DNA from: Blepharisma japonicum | Taxonomy: Eukaryota > Ciliophora > Heterotrichea > Heterotrichida > Blepharismidae | Length of the DNA: 64,000 nucleotides | Direction: 5' to 3' | Assembly (NCBI GenBank): GCA_949751835.1 | Contig: CATKHK010000008.1 | Coordinates: 496,001-560,000, forward strand | Shown: positions 54,518 to 64,000 of the stretch, piece by piece | How the letters are laid out: each line of letters begins with the position of its first letter | Position numbering within the stretch: position 1 is the first letter of the stretch | The notes under the pieces: generated by a model | What the model was told of the DNA's origin: nothing | What the model saw: the letters and a program-made list of their open reading frames with translations, nothing else | Database searches by the model: none | Made by a program: the position numbers and the translations under genes

Positions 54518-54651
54518 TTCTTTAATGAACATTTTACTGAGTTTGTCTTATTAAATTCACCAAAAAAATGGAAAATCTTTCATTATCTAGCTTAATTCTT
54601 CGAAGCTTAAAAAAAGCCAAAGTGCATCATTATCACAGATATTAATTAAAG

Positions 54652-55107
54652 CTATAAAAACAAAGCCTCGTATTTTTTCATTCTTGATTTATCAGTCCAG
54701 CAGCCTATTTTTCTTATTCTTGATAAGAGTTCTTTTGGTTTGTGAGAGAATTCAAAGGACTCTGAAAGTCTTCTATCACAAGAGGTGCTTCCATTCCGAG
54801 CTAAAGATGTATGAGATTTTCCTCTTTCGTTCCTGCATGAAATAGCTCTATTATAAGATGATGAAGGTCTGGAAAATGAGGAATAAATATTTTCTATATT
54901 TGAAATATCTTTTTTCGGCTTCCTTGGGAATGGAGGACTAATGAAACCGATCGGAGTTGATCTTAATGATGAAATAAATTTTCCTTGAGATTGATTTGTG
55001 TAATTTCGAAGAATTAAGGGTTGCCGAACACCTCTTCCTCTAAGTTTACCAGAGCAATTATTAGTAAGATCTGGAGCAACTTTATTATTGTAAAGACAAA
55101 TCTTCAT
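54652..55107 (-). CDS. Hypothetical basic protein
   Basis: 151 residues, TAG stop. Rich in Arg, Lys and Ser (GKLRGRGVRQPLILRN, SSFSRPSSSYNRAISCRN) with a C-terminal helix (FSHKPKELLSRIRKIGC). A disordered basic protein with no known domain. A decayed partial copy lies between the two pirin genes, which shows the gene predates the duplication. Tail to tail with pirin copy 2, 134 bases between stops. Confidence 0.6.
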   Translation of the reverse strand: MKICLYNNKVAPDLTNNCSGKLRGRGVRQPLILRNYTNQSQGKFISSLRSTPIGFISPPFPRKPKKDISNIENIYSSFSRPSSSYNRAISCRNERGKSHTSLARNGSTSCDRRLSESFEFSHKPKELLSRIRKIGCWTDKSRMKKYEALFL

Positions 55108-55648
55108 TTAAAAATTATCATTTAACTGTCATAATTTTATATTTAAGCTCTTCAATGGATTGCTTTCGAGCAATACTTTTGAAGCAGACTTGGCAATTTT
55201 GAGTAAGGTAGCTTTGTTAAAGGCAATATTACTTTAAGAGCAGCTACTGTATGTTTGAATTATTGTATTGCTATTAAAAAAATATAATTAAAAATCTTAT
55301 TTGAGTTAAAGTCATAAACTAGGAGCTGCTTCGATATAAGCTTCTATTTGAATCAAATTTCAATGGCTGATTACATTTAATTTCTCATATATATTTTTAC
55401 AATGATTTGCTTTTATAACAATTTCAAAAATAGCCAAGCACTAGAAGGTGACAGCTTTATTAAAAAGCTAATAAATCTATTATAATTATATATAAATTTA
55501 ATATTTAATTCACAGAATATATCTACTTGCTATTTAATCAAAATTCAAGGCGATCTTCATAATATATTTTTTGTATCAAATCTCCCTAAGAAACTTGAAA
55601 CTTATTACATATATTGATCATCATCTGTAATTATAAATTTATAATAAA
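55108..55648. other. AT-rich divergent intergenic stretch
   Basis: 540 bases between two divergent starts. One 40-codon minus-strand stretch near 55,110-55,230 (NIAFNKATLLKIAKSASKVL) has protein-like composition but no start codon. Nothing else seen. Confidence 0.45.
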
Positions 55649-56575
55649 ATGCTAGATAGGATAGCCTCTTTTCTTTATAGTTGTGCTTGGTGGCTGGCTA
55701 TTCTGATTATTCTTGTTGTTGTCTGTCTCTATTTCTTCCAAAACAAGCTCATCTATCAACCAACTCCTATGGGACTAAATCTTCCTCCAACCCCTGATCT
55801 AAATCCTCAAGGGTACCGAAGTCCATCTGAGCGCGGAATTGCTTATGAAGAATTCTACTTAATAACTTCTGACAACGTGAAAATCCATACATGATTAATG
55901 ACTACTAGCAAAGGTTCAGATGCTCCAACATTTATATTTTATCATGAGAATGCTGGGAATTTTGCGTTGAGGATGGACAGCTATGAGAGCTTTGTCAAAG
56001 AGCTTGGAGTTAATGTTTTTGCGGTTTCCTACAGAGGGTATGGATTTTCACAAGGATCACCAAGTGAGAAAGGAATTTATAGAGACGCTGACAGAGTAAT
56101 GAGATTTATTTTTGAGGAAGCCCCAATTGATAGAAGCAAAGTATTTTTATTCGGAAGATCACTTGGTGGAGCAACTTCAATTTACTCAGCCTGGAAATTC
56201 CAGGAATTCCCAATAAGAGGCTTGATTATTGAAAATACTTTTACATCATTAGATGATGTTGTGGACAATGTAATGCCTTATATATCCTATTTCAAGTCAC
56301 TTTTACTTAAAAATCATTGGCCAAGTGCAGAAAGAATCAAGACTCTTACTGCGCCAATTTTATTCATTTCAGGCCTACAAGATGAGCTGATACCTTGCGA
56401 GCAGATGAAGAGGCTTCATGATTTAGCAATAAACTCAAAATCTAAAACCTTTGTAAGAATTATTTAGTATTCTGTTGAGAATGGCGATCACAATTCAACA
56501 TGGAGAATAGCAGGTGAAGCCTACATCCCTAAGCTTAAAGAATTCGTAGAAAAGTGTTTAGCTATCAAAGATTAA
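55649..56575 (+). CDS. ABHD13: ABHD13-like membrane-anchored alpha/beta hydrolase
   Basis: 303 residues with one 15-nt intron (56,453..56,467, GTAAGAATTATTTAG) that joins KTF to YSVENGDHNSTW. An N-terminal TM anchor (WWLAILIILVVVCLYFF) is followed by KLIYQPTP, typical of ABHD13/BEM46/FAM108-class proteins. Catalytic triad: Ser in FLFGRSLGGA, Asp in SGLQDELIP, and His in NGDHN just after the intron. YHENAGNFALRM is the oxyanion-side strand and AVSYRGYGFSQGSPSEKG is the family's strand-4 signature. Bem46-type enzymes are thought to act at the plasma membrane or ER as acyl-protein or lipid thioesterases; the substrate is unknown. TGA-Trp at 55,892. Confidence 0.9.
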
Positions 56576-56849
56576 ATTGAAGTAAAATTTTAAGTGGTGA
56601 AGAATAAAAATTATTATCATTCTTAAAAGATAAATTTAGATACAAAGGATAATAATATTAAATTATCTATAAGTAAAATGGTGGTATTTTCACAAAAATC
56701 ATTAAACTCCATTTTATATTCAGCTTTCTAAAATAGGGATAATTTAAATTTATAATAGAAGGATTTTAACTCCCACTAGCATCTCATCTATGTTTCTTGG
56801 CTTAAAGCACAATAAATAAAATTTTAGCAACTATTTAGATAATATTAAA

Positions 56850-59237
56850 ATGGCTTCTCTTATTTCCGGTAACAAATCCAAACGCCAATTTAAGAAAAAA
56901 TCAAAGGCTCCAATAATTGAGAAATCCCAAACAATCTCATCTGAACTTAAATCAGAGTTGCTTATGGTCTCCAAGGAAGATGAAGAATCTCGTCGAGATT
57001 GGCTATTTATTTCAGACCAAATGAGCAAAGTAGGAATAGCAATTGCTGAAAATATTCAAGGCCTGCAAGAAAAAAACCCAAAATTAAGAGGGAAAACCGC
57101 ACTTATTCGCTCAGCAGAGACTCCAGGTAATCTTGTAACCTCTTTGCAGAATGTTCAGTCCATTTTAGATAAAAGATCCCTCTTGCAAAGAACAAAAAAT
57201 ATCGAAAAACCTTATCAAGAGCCAAGCCTTAGCCAAGAAAAAATGATTGTTTATGCACTAAAAAACATCAGTGCTTTATTCAATAAAGAAAATTCAACCA
57301 TCCTTTTTAATTCTTGGCCATTGATTTTCCCAGGGGAAAATATCTTAGGAAATTGCCCAGAAAAGTTTATCAGTCAGCCACCTTTGGCATTTCTGCTCAT
57401 AAACGATTCTTCTTCTAGTATCCGAGTTGAAGCAGCTTCAACTATAGCTTCAATTATAGCGAACTCACCACTGCTTAAATGGCAAGACAATCTAGAAAAT
57501 TCAGGGGCTGCCCATGCTTTAAATAAGCTTTCTCACTCCTTGGAAGGAATAATTTATAATATGCATGAAGCATTGGGGTATATTTTATCAAGAAACGAGT
57601 CTAAAGAAATTATCCTAGCTGTTTTAAAAGCAGTAGAAGCTTTGGTTGGTAATACTTCGTACCTCAAATTTTCTGCAATTTCTTTGCCACCTCTAATAGA
57701 AACTGTAATAAGCCAGCTTGAAAAAAATGACATTGAGATTACCAAGGCAATGATTTCAGTACTTGCATGCGCCTTTAAAGAAAATGTTGAAGAAATGGTC
57801 CAGTTTTTGACCCCACAATTTGTTTTTAATTTTATAGGTACTAATGATTTATTGAAGGAAAAGCTGGAGCTTTTAGCAAAAATTACGAGAAATTATTCAG
57901 CTCATATTGGGTTCTTGACAGACTGGCTTAAATCAAAATTAGATGACCTATTGGTTTGTGAAGATGCTGAAATACAAAAAGCAGCTTTTAAGATTATTGA
58001 AGAATATATCAGAGGAAACCAAAATTGCCCACTAATAGATTTGGCAATTGATAAGATGTTTTATTTAATCAAGAAAAAGAGGTTTGATGACTTAAGCTGT
58101 GCTTTTGATGTTTTGACAGTTATGCAAAATTTCAAAAATTTTTCATCAGAACAGTTTGAGGAGCTTTTGAGATTTTTGAAATATTATGAGAAATCTCCGG
58201 CACCTTATACACTTAGGAATAGCCTTTTAAAACTTATAGGGACACTATTCAAGACCAAAGCTATGCCAATACATTTTTGTTCCACCGCAATAAATATCCT
58301 TTTAAATCATAAAGAGTTAAAGGACCTCAAAATTGCAATAAGTTGGGCTGCAGCAATTTCAAGCTTTTGTACCAATCCGTTATGTTTGGATAGGCTTGAC
58401 TTAATTTATAAAATAATCTACGAAAACAGCCAAAACAAAAAAGAAAAAATTGTTTCCAATGCGATTATATCCACAGGAAACTTATTTAAAAACTTCTCAA
58501 GATCAGAACTTGGGGACTATTTCAAAGAATTTTTTGATATTTGCATTCAAGGGCTATCACATAAAAACGCAAAGGTAGGCTGGGATTCTTGCAGAGCATT
58601 GTTCGAATTCTTCGGGAATAAAAATATGCCGCATAGTGAAATGGCTGATGCTTTGATTCCCGTTTTAATAGCTACTATACAGGAGCAGAAAAACTATAAA
58701 ACCAAATGAAAAGCAGCCCAAATGTTAAGAAAATTCCATAAAGAACTTTTAAATAGATCTTCAGAAATTCTAAAGGTTGCAATTGATGGGCTAGAATCCA
58801 CAAAAAACTCGCTATTGTTTGATGCAAAAACACTTAAGTATGAAAGAGGCTTTAGGCAAGAAGCTACTAGCTGTATAGTGTATATCATTGAAAATACTCA
58901 AGAATTTACCCCAGAGCTCGAACCATATTTAAGCCAAAATGCTTTAGAGATCTATTCATGAATTAAATGGGCTTTATCAGATATTATTATCACAAATCCC
59001 GAGTCTATACTTTTGGAGCACCCAACTATCATTTCAATCAAAAAATTCGCAGAAAATATTTTAACTTGGGTCTCATCACATCCAGAAATCCAAATTTCAT
59101 TCGGTTTATTAGAAAAATACAGAAAATTATCCTTTTTCAATGAAAGCAAAATCTTCAAGTATTCAAAACAATCTCCAATTGTCAAGAACTGTGATGTGAT
59201 CCTACCGATAAATCCATTGAGTAGCGAGTTCTTATAG
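56850..59237 (+). CDS. HEATR6: HEATR6-like HEAT-repeat protein
   Basis: 795 residues, no introns, TGA-Trp at 58,707 and 58,959, stop TAG. After a basic N-terminus (NKSKRQFKKKSKAP) comes the DUF4042 region of HEATR6 at about 135-290: LLINDSSSSIRVEAASTIAS, LNKLSHSLEGIIYNMHEALG and LKAVEALVGNTSYLKF, then continuous helical HEAT repeats to the end. HEATR6 is conserved but poorly understood (amplified in breast cancer in humans). Helix pairs and lack of TM segments point to a scaffold. It lies 26 bases upstream of the next gene on the same strand. Confidence 0.75.
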
Positions 59238-59263
59238 ATAAATAATAGATTTCATTATTAAAT

Positions 59264-60673
59264 ATGAGAAATTACATAATTGATGTAGAGAAGGAATATA
59301 TCAAATCTGCTATGCATGCACTTGGAATAGAGCCAAAAGAATTAGAACGAAAAACCATTGATGAGTTTTATGATAGAAATATTAGTGAAGAAGTTCAACA
59401 GCTGAGATATGATTATTACAACAGGGTGTTAAATGAAACAGTTAAAAGAATCAGAGCTTACTTAAAAGAACAAATACAGAAAGGCCATTTAGCGTTCAGT
59501 AAATTTGATGTTAAAGCTTCTTATGATGAAAGCACTCAAGATAGAAGCAAAGGTGATGAGTTAGAAGAAATCAAGAAAAGGAACAGAGAATTGATCATAA
59601 ATACCATAAGCGAAATGGACAGCCAGGTAAAAGGACTTCAAGCTATTGAGAAAAAACTAAAAATAGTAGCTGATACTAAGCAAGAAATATTAAAAAATAA
59701 GCAAAAAGAGGCCTCAAGAAAAATTCAAAAAGATAGAGATGCGAGCTATGAAGCAAGCAATACAAGGACTTCATTGAAATCGCATGGACAAAAGAAAAAT
59801 TATGAAGACGGGGACAGGGCAAGAACAAGTTCAGTTAAACTAAGGAAAAATGATGATAGGAGAGCATTTAAAGAAAAACTGGATACGGAATTTCTAAGTA
59901 CAATTGATGATAAATTATCAAAAATTAATCAGAAACTTAACAAGTCAAGAGATAAATATAGACAAAATATTAAGCAAAAAAAAGAAGTAGCTTCAAGAAT
60001 TGGGGAAAAAGCTGAAATTATTATGAAAACAGTCGAGAGGTCAATAGAAGAAGAATCGTCTGAGCTAGCAAGCAAAATCTTCACTAAGCACCGAGAATCT
60101 CAAATAAGGCGAAAAGAATATATGCAAAATTTAATTGAAAAACGAAACGACGAAAAAAAGAAAAAAGAAGAAAGACTGTTAAAAGCAAAAGAAAAACTTA
60201 AAGAAGGCGAAGAACTAGAAATAAAAAAAGCCGCAGCAATTGAGAAGAGGATGGACTACTCTATGAAATTAATAGAAAAAAAGCAAGAAAACTGAAACAA
60301 AGAATTCGAAATCCGAAGCGAGCTACAAAGGTTAAGAGATGAAGAAGCCATACTCAATGCAGAACGACAAAAAAGAGCTTTGTAAAGAATAATTAGGAAA
60401 GCACGTCGAGATCATGTGCTGGAAAGACACATGCAAGACAAAATTAGAATTGAAGCCATCAGACAAGAAAAAGAGCAAGAAATAAAAAGGAAGCAAGACT
60501 TAGCATTTAAAGTGATGATAGAAAAAGAAAGAGCCTTTGAAGCAGTTGCAGCAATAAGGAAATCTCCTGATTCAAAGCTTGCAAAAGATTTAATGAGGCA
60601 GTTTAATGTAAGCCCCGCTAAAGCATCGCCTGTTGCAGAGCAGGATAATTTAAAGAAAATTGCTACTTTGTAG
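59264..60673 (+). CDS. Charged coiled-coil protein
   Basis: 464 residues with one 15-nt intron (60,382..60,396, GTAAAGAATAATTAG), which converts QKRAL-stop into QKRAL-KARRDHVLERHM and gives a whole-codon length. Nearly the whole protein is Lys/Glu-rich helix (DEKKKKEERLLKAKEKLKEG, RQEKEQEIKRKQDLAFKVM). TGA-Trp at 60,294. Typical of ciliary or cortical CCDC proteins; no specific family recognised. Its stop lies 11 bases inside the 3' end of the opposite-strand Sel1 gene. Confidence 0.8.
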
Positions 60674-61145
60674 GTTTTAATTTTTGTATATGCTTCTCAA
60701 ACTTTACTCTAAACCTTTCTTCACAGTCCTCTGGAAATCGACACATGTTTAATAATCGTAACGCTAATGCGTAGTTGCATGAAAAGACATTACTGATTTC
60801 ACCTGAGTGCAACTGTGCTTTATAGCGATCTTCACATTTACAATCAAACCCAACTGTTATTCTTAAATAATAGTACGCTTTATAAAGATCTTTTGTAACA
60901 GATTTTCCTTTTAGATACAGCTTTGCTAGCATAAGAGAAGCTTCCGGGCTCTTAAAACTAATTTCTTTAAGGATTTTGATTGCTAATTTCGGATTTTTTC
61001 TAATATGTGCTGCTCCTTTTATTAATATTTTAGAATATATAATTTTCGCATCAGCCAAGCCTTTTTTTGCTTCTTTTTTGTATTCTTCCTTCCAAGACCT
61101 CTCCAATATCCTGACAATTTCTCTTAAAGGGGTTCCACTCTCCAT
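60663..61145 (-). CDS. Sel1-like repeat protein
   Basis: 160 residues, stop TAG. Two or three Sel1/TPR-like helix pairs: EEYKKEAKKGLADAKIIYSK, NPKLAIKILKEISFKSPEAS, LMLAKLYLKGKSVTKDLYKA and YYYLRITVGF. These solenoid repeats usually scaffold protein complexes (ERAD adaptors, signalling). Cys pairs later (FDCKCEDRYK, NMCRFPEDCEERF) are unusual. Its 3' end overlaps the coiled-coil gene's coding sequence by 11 bases on the other strand. Confidence 0.75.
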   Translation of the reverse strand: MESGTPLREIVRILERSWKEEYKKEAKKGLADAKIIYSKILIKGAAHIRKNPKLAIKILKEISFKSPEASLMLAKLYLKGKSVTKDLYKAYYYLRITVGFDCKCEDRYKAQLHSGEISNVFSCNYALALRLLNMCRFPEDCEERFRVKFEKHIQKLKPTK

Positions 61146-61194
61146 TTAATTATTTCTATTTATGGATAAAGATTGAAGATAACAGCAAAATTCA

Positions 61195-63732
61195 TTAATG
61201 CTTTTTCAATGTATTTTTATATGTTGAAAACTGATTTAGATGTATTGGATCACTTGACATCTTGTACCGCAATTTTAGAGGAGTACTTCTTTTTAAATCC
61301 TCAAATGCTTCAGAAGAACTTTTTGCACCCTCATAAGCTGGAAAGAAAGGCTTTTCCGAGTCTTTACTTGTTATTGGGACATTAATTTTTTTTGTAATAT
61401 CTGAAAAACATAAAGATTTTGAATCACGCTTGTGCTTGGGTTTTGGAATTTCTTTTTTATCAAATGATAGCTCTGCGTTTTTTTGTTTGAATTTTTGTAG
61501 ACCTCTTGAATATGAAAACTTAGGAAAATCGCAATTGCGTGATGGTGGGCGAGTTCCTGGAGGTTGAATGCAGATGTCTTCTGGAGAAAAATCTGGGACT
61601 ACACTCTCTGCTCGAAATCGTAAGTTTTTGCGATTGCTTCGAGAAGCAGATGAAGCTCTTGAAAAGTATTTAGCTAAAGAACTCATCGGTGGTTTTGGGA
61701 ATTTTTCTTTAGATTCAACCTTCTTTTTTTTCGATGATATTGGGAGATAACTTTTGATTATTAGCGGCGAATCCAAAAGGCTTTCAACTTTTTTGAACGC
61801 TTTAAGGATATTTTTATTCATTTCTGCTTCTAACTCATCTCTTTCTTCGCTGTATTCATCTACTTCGGAATCTGAGCTATCGGATTCACTCTCCAATATT
61901 TGCGGCTCATCTCTTATGCTATTTATGATATCTGCCATCGTTCTTCTTTTTGGTATAACCATGCGTTGGGTCGTTTCTCTTTCTATTAAAAGCTCTTTTT
62001 CTTTTTCTTCATCACTTTCAGTCATTTTATTCCTTTTTCTCAATCTTTCAAATTTTCTTAGTTCTTGGTCCTCATTATCTCTATCCCTAATTTCTATATA
62101 TTCTAATAAGGTTTCTCCTAAACATTTCCCCAACCTATGCAAATTTTCTTCAGTAAACGCAATTGTTGCTCTTTCTCTATCTAAATATCCATGTGAGGAT
62201 GTTTCGACTGTATATGTATATGGTAATTCAAGCTCTTTTCACATAACTAGACGTGCTGTTTTACGTTTGCTTGCTTCGTTTCGAAACCTGCAAGAATAAT
62301 AGCGGAACATTTCTGTGGTTTCACTTATAAGCTTTGGGAAAACTTTTATTTTGCAGTATTTTTCTGAGTGAAGAGGGTAATGCGGCCCATACATGAAAAC
62401 TCCTTTTTTCTTAGAATGGGCATGCAAATCGAAATAAAATATAAGTTTGTGAACAGAGCTTACGCTTACTGCTTTACTTTTTAGATGATAAATGACCGGA
62501 TTTAATTTTGGGTTCGGGTCTTGGAAGCTTCTATTTAGATCTTCTCCTGTCAAAGAGCATCTTGTATTTCCTACAATTACGCCATCTACATTTAGCATAG
62601 GGACTATTTTAAAAACAATTTTTTTCCTCAATTTTTTAGCTTTTTTGCAGTTTCCTGTAATGAATTTTAAAAATCCTTCCATTACTCATGATCCATGGGT
62701 TTCTCCAGGATGCACTCTTGCAGTCATAAAAATAGCCTCTTTTTCTTCTGAATTAGTAAAATCAGTAACAGTCAGCATTGGTGTTTCAACCCCTCCTAAG
62801 CTTTTGCAAAGGATTTCTTTTCTCACAAAATCATATTTTTCAAGTTCTTTCAGCAATTTACATAATTTTGTATAGCTGTATGGTATAGAATAAGCAAAAA
62901 AGACAGAGTCATTTTCATGAAATTGGAACGAGAATGATAAAGAATAATAATATCTATTGACTAAAAGCCTGTTCACTTTACTACTAGTATACATAATATT
63001 GTAGCCACCTTTTACCCATCCAGTTTTTTCTCGGTAAATGCATGGCATTAGCCCTTGTGTATATAAGCTGTTACGTTTGGAGAAATTGACTATGTTAAAT
63101 TTGACCTCCCTCGCATAGCTTTTGTTAGATACTTTAAAATAATATCACTGATTATGGCCATAAGTATTTGAATCTGTCCTTAAATACAAATCATACTCAT
63201 TTTCTTTAACTTTTACAACTTTATCAAGATTTCCACATTCGAATTTTGATGAAAATTCGAGCTCACCAGGCTCTAAGCCTTCTTTCATGCCAATAAAAGG
63301 GCGATTTTCCTTTTTTGGTTCATTCTTTTTTACAAGTTCCCAAGCGTGTTTTATTCTTGGATTAATTGAGAATTTATAAGTATCAGACCCTGAAAAAGTT
63401 TCATTGAGTTCTAAAGAATCCTCAGGCCTGTATCCGTTAAAAATAGCATTTTGTGCAGGAATTCTGTCATATGTAAACGACAAAGGTATCGGACCATTTT
63501 GCAAAAGCGAATTTGGCCTTCAACTAAATAGGAGTTACCCAAACATCATGTCAGGCTCTAAACTGTGCCCAGATTCTGCTAAAGGAATGTGTGGGATTAT
63601 TTCTAATTCAGGTTTTTCTTTTAATTTAATATTGTCTTGATCGATAGGGGTTTTGTTTTTTATGTCAAGGTTAAAAAGGAGTTCATCTTCTGAGTTTTGC
63701 TCAAAGCCTGAATCTTCGCTAAACTCGGTCAT
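61195..63732 (-). CDS. Cytosolic carboxypeptidase (CCP/AGBL), tubulin deglutamylase type
   Basis: 840 residues with one 15-nt intron (63,524..63,538, GTAACTCCTATTTAG). Four separate-looking frames join through TGA-Trp codons, including the Trp right after HPGETHGS. Order: the N-terminal beta-sandwich unique to CCPs (ECGNLDKVVKVKENEYDLYL, then VNRYYYSLSFSFQFHENDSV) and the M14D peptidase core: ARVHPGETHGSW (HxxE zinc ligands, about 337/340), PMLNVDGVIVGNTRCSLTGEDLNR, FDLHAHSKKKGVFMYG (third His ligand, about 433) and YTYTVETSS (catalytic Glu, about 506). A ~320-residue acidic then basic disordered tail follows. CCPs trim glutamate chains from tubulin in cilia and cytoplasm, central to a ciliate. 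Closest by plan to AGBL2/3, subtype not certain. Confidence 0.93.
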
Positions 63733-64000
63733 TCTGTATTTAAAAAATTTATTAGAATTAAAATGATGCAGAGATTATTCGGTTTTTAAAAGGAGTTACA
63801 TCAGGCTTGGGATTGCTGTAAAAGACAAAAAATTAATGATATTAATTTTGCAGGAGACTTAAATAAAAAATAGATCATTAGGATTATTCAGAATGTCATA
63901 ATAAATTTAAAATCAGAAAATATGCAAATATGAAAATAATAAAAGTAAAGAAGCGCCATCTAGTAAAGAGCTTATAATATTTATAATTTATTGATAATAG
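63733..64000. other. AT-rich flank at the window end
   Basis: Upstream region of the carboxypeptidase gene; no telomeric repeat and no gene start that I can support. Confidence 0.5.

Larger units (their letters stand above)
52170..54900. repeat. Tandem segmental duplication: pirin plus the 3' part of its neighbour
   Basis: Unit 1 (about 52,170-53,480) and unit 2 (about 53,550-54,900) are collinear: AT-rich leader, pirin coding sequence, the same 3' flank (TTCTTTAATGAACATTTTACT right after each stop) and then the 3' end of a minus-strand gene. In unit 2 that neighbour is an intact gene; in unit 1 it is a decayed copy. Coding identity is high while flanks have drifted, so the duplication is moderately old and the pirin copies are under selection. 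Confidence 0.85.

Noticed and set aside
61754-62299. 181-codon Ser/Phe-rich plus-strand frame
   Set aside because: Antisense to the disordered tail of the carboxypeptidase gene.
1-64000. tRNA, rRNA, CRISPR arrays, telomeric repeats
   Set aside because: I scanned for T-arm GTTCRANNC patterns, regular short repeats and terminal repeats on both strands and found no convincing case.

Overview
The window looks like macronuclear DNA of a heterotrich ciliate, most likely Blepharisma (inference). Two things seen directly support this. First, TGA is read as tryptophan throughout, for example in a kinase DVWSLG motif, in the ADWAIN of a DxDxT phosphatase and after HPGETHGS in a cytosolic carboxypeptidase; every gene I could finish ends in TAA or TAG and none in TGA. 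Second, genes are interrupted only by tiny introns. I placed 18: fourteen of 15 nt, three of 16 nt and one of 17 nt. All start GT; sixteen end TAG and two end CAG, and each restores frame into conserved or continuous protein. DNA is AT-rich, genes are monocistronic on both strands and spacing is often only tens of bases.

1-13 kb is loose and gene-poor, on the minus strand: a large receptor-like membrane protein, a membrane-anchored pepsin-fold protein that has lost both catalytic aspartates, and three diverged paralogues of an unrecognised small family sharing one intron position, set among decayed coding remnants. A CX9C protein resembling complex I NDUFA8 follows at 12.9 kb.

13.6-19 kb holds a broken non-LTR (LINE) reverse transcriptase fragment, a tandem cyclic-nucleotide-binding protein and a decayed copy of that gene's 5' end.

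19-32 kb: a kinase-RING fusion, a CXC (LIN54/tesmin) DNA-binding protein, a PG-rich helical protein with three introns, an ATG13-like autophagy protein, coiled-coil and hypothetical proteins, an LTO1-like deca-GX3 protein and CBP80 (nuclear cap-binding subunit 1).

32-49 kb is dense housekeeping: TBCK (kinase-like, TBC and rhodanese domains), a polytopic membrane protein, an FCP/SCP-type phosphatase, an importin-beta family receptor, a kelch protein, a kinase with a long N-terminal extension, a divergent actin, VPS4 (ESCRT-III ATPase), an MSI1/RBBP4 histone chaperone and a TMEM164-like protein.

49-64 kb: a secreted cysteine-rich protein made of two tandem copies, a tandem pirin duplication in which one copy has a signal peptide and the other has lost its start codon, an ABHD13-like hydrolase, a HEATR6-like HEAT protein, a coiled-coil protein, a Sel1-repeat protein and a tubulin-deglutamylase-type carboxypeptidase.

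No operon-like pathway cluster is evident. Functions are dispersed eukaryotic ones (membrane traffic, cilia and tubulin, autophagy, signalling, nuclear transport). I see no tRNA, rRNA, CRISPR array or telomere. Coordinates include stop codons; all residue numbers are approximate.
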